Shown: positions 33,901-35,154 of the stretch, in pieces | Layout of the letters: each line of letters starts with the position of its first letter | Position numbering within the stretch: the first letter of the stretch is position 1 | NCBI RefSeq assembly: GCF_900107585.1 | Contig: NZ_FNQM01000024.1 | Coordinates: forward strand, 1 to 35,154 | Length of the DNA: 35,154 nt | Source: Rubrimonas cliftonensis | GTDB lineage: Bacteria > Pseudomonadota > Alphaproteobacteria > Rhodobacterales > Rhodobacteraceae | Direction: 5' to 3' | The notes under the pieces: generated by a model | What the model was told of the DNA's origin: nothing | Seen by the model: the letters and a program-made list of their open reading frames with translations, nothing else | The model's database searches: none | Made by a program: the position numbers and the translations under genes

Positions 33901-34913
33901 AGCCGCGCCGGCGGTTTCTGTGGCTGGAGGTCGAGGAGCCGGTCCGCGACCCCAACGACAGCTATTTCATCCGCCTGCTGGCCTATGGTCCCGACCCGCT
34001 GCTGAGCGACAACCGGTTGGAGACCTTCGCCGCGCCCGAGGAGCCCGAGATCGCGCTGGACCCCGAGCTGATCCGCGTGATCGCGCCGGGGCAGAGCGAC
34101 GATCAGGCGGGGCTCGCGGCGATGCAGCCGATGGAGCGGGCGAGCGGAAGCGACCGCCATTTCCTCGTCCCGCTGCCGCCGGGGCTGGGCCCGGACGCGC
34201 CGGAGCTGTTCGGCTTCTTCACCTACGAGATCCGCGTCGGCCACGCCGGGGTCTGGTCCACGGCGCAGGGTCGTTTCGGCCGCCCCCTGCGGACGACGGG
34301 CGCCCAGCATCCCGCCCCGACGCTGTTCTGCACCGTGTTCCGCGACCGGGCGCTGCTGCGGGTGGAGGCGCCCTTCGCCCAGGCGGTGCTCAACGGCAAG
34401 ACCATCACCGCCGAACCGCCGCGGAGCGAGCTGTGGGCGCTGCTCTATGCGCAGGTGAAGCAGGCCGACGGCAAGGACTGGCGCAACATCCTGCTGGACG
34501 ATCGCAAGCTGCGAGTGCTGCCGCGGGTGCGGCGACGCGTCGAGGACCCCGCCGGCAACCTGTCGGTCGCGTTCCAGAACGTCGATGCGCCCGCCCGCGG
34601 CGCGACGGCGTGGACCGACGCCGAGGTCAGGATGCTGTTGCGCGTCCTCGGCCTGCCCGAGGACGCGCCGCTAAGCGCGCTGTGCGTGGAGGTTCTCCCG
34701 TCGCTGAGAAACTTCCGGGGCCGCGACGAGGACCCTGACCGCCCGGCGCCGGCGGGCCTGTCGCAGGCCGGCGCGCTCAGCACGCTCGCCGTCGCCGCGC
34801 GCGCGCCGGCCCCGCCCGCCGAAGATGACGGCGTGCGGCCGCTGACCGACGAACTCGGCCATTTCCGCATCCTGCGCACCTCCCCGCTGACCCCTGCGCC
34901 CGCCGTCTGCTGA
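30993..34913 (+). CDS. Giant protein of unknown function (1306 aa), second of a pair
   Basis: I recognise no family. ATG 30993 has GAGGGAG 8-14 bases ahead, right after the stop of the first giant gene, so both are probably one transcript. It opens MDTYLSLLPFPQRVEGGRIT, with no signal peptide and no transmembrane helix. About 1-120 are beta-rich; a conserved-looking block DSYHCAMKGGAAFNPNF then ITPDTVSWGQIYAYCLRHPL (about 157-195) is distinctive. The remainder reads as a chain of beta-sandwich-like units (RLRIDVEVRGLKLDNALSLS near 590; MIQRLALALRLEQKGLTLVG near 760; FFTYEIRVGHAGVWSTAQGR near 1073), without Walker, nuclease, protease or other catalytic motifs. The C-terminus ends soon after LTDELGHFRILRTSPLTPAP. 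The style suggests a large structural or binding protein that works with the first one. Codon use is coherent throughout. Confidence 0.8.
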   Translation: MDTYLSLLPFPQRVEGGRITLSVMVMPRLSAAWNGDPLSPVIADFPNPGDTTPAFADADIRLEARIHAGLEDFPTDAPVDATVALPDASGVQADARTLFQEMVAPVPGRFQLSADPPRLAEPARPQIFVKKYLPQSYRDAFLFTGPRSPQAVTDDSYHCAMKGGAAFNPNFQITPDTVSWGQIYAYCLRHPLLARRLGLIRETTFAAPPGVFDDGGFLFVGLVPDSAYRAQADADAAFVKRYAARIPRLQAGAARQLFAPVLFPVLIDDPLIPGPPPAPGNFDGVFAEAASFDDGFVKIVHARQPVSQNLLMETPDGFPPLNDTGVSMGGDDDDLVIRQNRALMEDPSVPPAPGMPQRLDAPSGVFAYRFDVRAVGQAAWTSLTRVRSRAPLTIGAVDLGVFEGELGVEAHPAQFDGDQVAGQFWLPMYLAHWTGGSLVLPDETAADLYMTEQEVRGQAALGRLYEPMGLDATPLRYGASYEIRCRLMDPTGGGPALDDEPVTEGAAPIAALPFRRHVAPQPVRVAGAPTLPEDPLDTYFAGDALSVDRPLLNYPSVVFTGKYADPIPLLQAASVALQGQESFGIPDPDATRLRIDVEVRGLKLDNALSLSGREPFYRLYTTHRDFPVDFAATLTLPLAFRDAATLRYGDPNDLGDLGLSVAEIDALAEIVLPTAREIRLTLRAVGDPDPAYFAPGADVGRPLQIKLRRESTDERGLLAELAPAESIRGIYLQPDPPELFDGRLQSRLFRRRQTTERPTMIQRLALALRLEQKGLTLVGRRGERVVFGCSRRIRHTLAPDQSSLTLAGRDELLNHWIVALTLRLDRDWSWDNARKVAFEIFREQRFLADAEIDDNDGGPVGDIEIDQTIDNLALADPDRASTRLVFLDAVEPKSARPRAGAPGEARFPDEIALDYRIETRFRAAPEQADPPRAYQLRLPVTTRPAQVPRLVSAGVALSAYRRDATYAATEPRRRFLWLEVEEPVRDPNDSYFIRLLAYGPDPLLSDNRLETFAAPEEPEIALDPELIRVIAPGQSDDQAGLAAMQPMERASGSDRHFLVPLPPGLGPDAPELFGFFTYEIRVGHAGVWSTAQGRFGRPLRTTGAQHPAPTLFCTVFRDRALLRVEAPFAQAVLNGKTITAEPPRSELWALLYAQVKQADGKDWRNILLDDRKLRVLPRVRRRVEDPAGNLSVAFQNVDAPARGATAWTDAEVRMLLRVLGLPEDAPLSALCVEVLPSLRNFRGRDEDPDRPAPAGLSQAGALSTLAVAARAPAPPAEDDGVRPLTDELGHFRILRTSPLTPAPAVC

Positions 34914-35059
34914 AGGATCCATGCTGTCATTCGGCAAGGGGTTAAGGCGCCGACCTTCCTCATGCGGCATTGAGCTTGTGGTATCCGAAGGAGACACTCA
35001 CCGGTGCTTGTTCATTTTTGGGGCTGTATCCCGGTGAACGAATCCGCTCTCGCGGCAAC
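34914..35059. other. Short region between giant gene 2 and the right-hand element
   Basis: 146 bases, no convincing gene. On the minus strand an open frame running in from the element reads ...E-S-G-F-V-H-R-D-T-A-P-K-M-N-K-H-R and stops at 34998-35000; it may be the tail of a gene cut by the element, but it is too short to judge. Confidence 0.3.
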
Positions 35060-35154
35060 TGTCAATGGACACCCAGTCTTACGAGTTAGCGCGACACCCA
35101 GTGTTACGAGGTTGAGCGCGACGGTAGCGGGCGCGGAGGGCGCGCTGACCGCAA
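35060..35154. mobile_element. Probable end of an insertion element, possibly IS21 family (partial)
   Basis: TGTCAATGGACACCCAGT begins at 35060 and is followed by two imperfect tandem copies of a GACACCCAGTnTTACGAG unit. A TGT terminus with tandem repeats just inside is characteristic of IS21-family ends, where the transposase binds several repeats. The transposase genes would lie beyond the window. No target duplication can be checked because the other end is not visible. Confidence 0.35.
35068..35120 (+). repeat. Two imperfect tandem repeats of 26-28 bases
   Basis: Copy 1 (35068-35093) and copy 2 (35093-35120) share GACACCCAGT-[CG]-TTACGAG and end in AGCGCG; they differ by one substitution and about two inserted bases and start 25 bases apart. 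Likely transposase-binding repeats of the element that enters from the right. Confidence 0.6.

Noticed and set aside
29508-34310. Very long minus-strand open frame opposite the giant genes (1600 codons)
   Set aside because: It is rich in Arg, Gln, His, Asp and Val without structure, has no ribosome-binding site, and mirrors high-GC third positions of the plus-strand genes. It spans both giant genes and the gap between them, which a real gene would not.
35068-35120. Tandem repeats as a possible CRISPR array
   Set aside because: Only two imperfect copies lie directly next to each other without spacers.

Overview
This is GC-rich DNA with dense codon bias, probably from an alphaproteobacterium of the Rhodobacterales. 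The evidence is the prophage helicase/terminase style at the left, the TRAP transporter, and the phosphonate and homogentisate operons. The taxonomic call is inference from gene style; there is no rRNA or tRNA in the window to anchor it.

Layout. 1-95: the end of an insertion sequence (IS3-like, transposase on the minus strand running off the window) that cuts into a phage-type helicase just before its motif VI. 95-2228: a decayed prophage, with a helicase C-terminal fragment, a small zinc-finger protein, nuclease N-terminal debris, short ORFs and the N-terminal third of a GpA-type terminase. 2229-2715: unrecognisable debris. 2716-3735: a secreted DUF3616 protein followed by a hairpin. 4303-10490 (+): a phosphonate operon made of a 2-aminoethylphosphonate-type ABC importer (binding protein, ATPase, fused permease), a TIGR03364-type FAD oxidoreductase and phosphonoacetaldehyde hydrolase (PhnX). 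No PhnW transaminase is present, so the FAD enzyme probably makes the phosphonoacetaldehyde.

20002-10674 (-): one tightly packed ten-gene operon, hmgA-fahA-MBL protein-flavin monooxygenase-DUF2783-maiA-TRAP (P,Q,M)-HpaR-like MarR. It encodes uptake of an organic acid, hydroxylation to homogentisate and cleavage to fumarate and acetoacetate. The most economical reading is 3-hydroxyphenylacetate catabolism (MhaA/MhaB-like monooxygenase plus small partner). A second MarR regulator is divergent at 20074 (+). 20655-23825 (-): EutQ-like cupin, PuuB-like amine oxidoreductase and APC amino acid/polyamine permease, with a divergent AraC regulator at 23964 (+) and AraC-style direct repeats between them.

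25011-25901 holds no convincing gene. 25902-34913 (+): two giant, adjacent, co-oriented genes (1692 and 1306 aa), 12 bp apart, with no signal peptides and no recognisable domain. They are beta-rich, and the first ends in a strongly hydrophobic beta-like block. This pair is the best candidate in the window for an undescribed system. 35060-35154: tandem 26-28-nt repeats behind a TGTCA terminus look like the end of another insertion element, possibly IS21-like, entering from the right.
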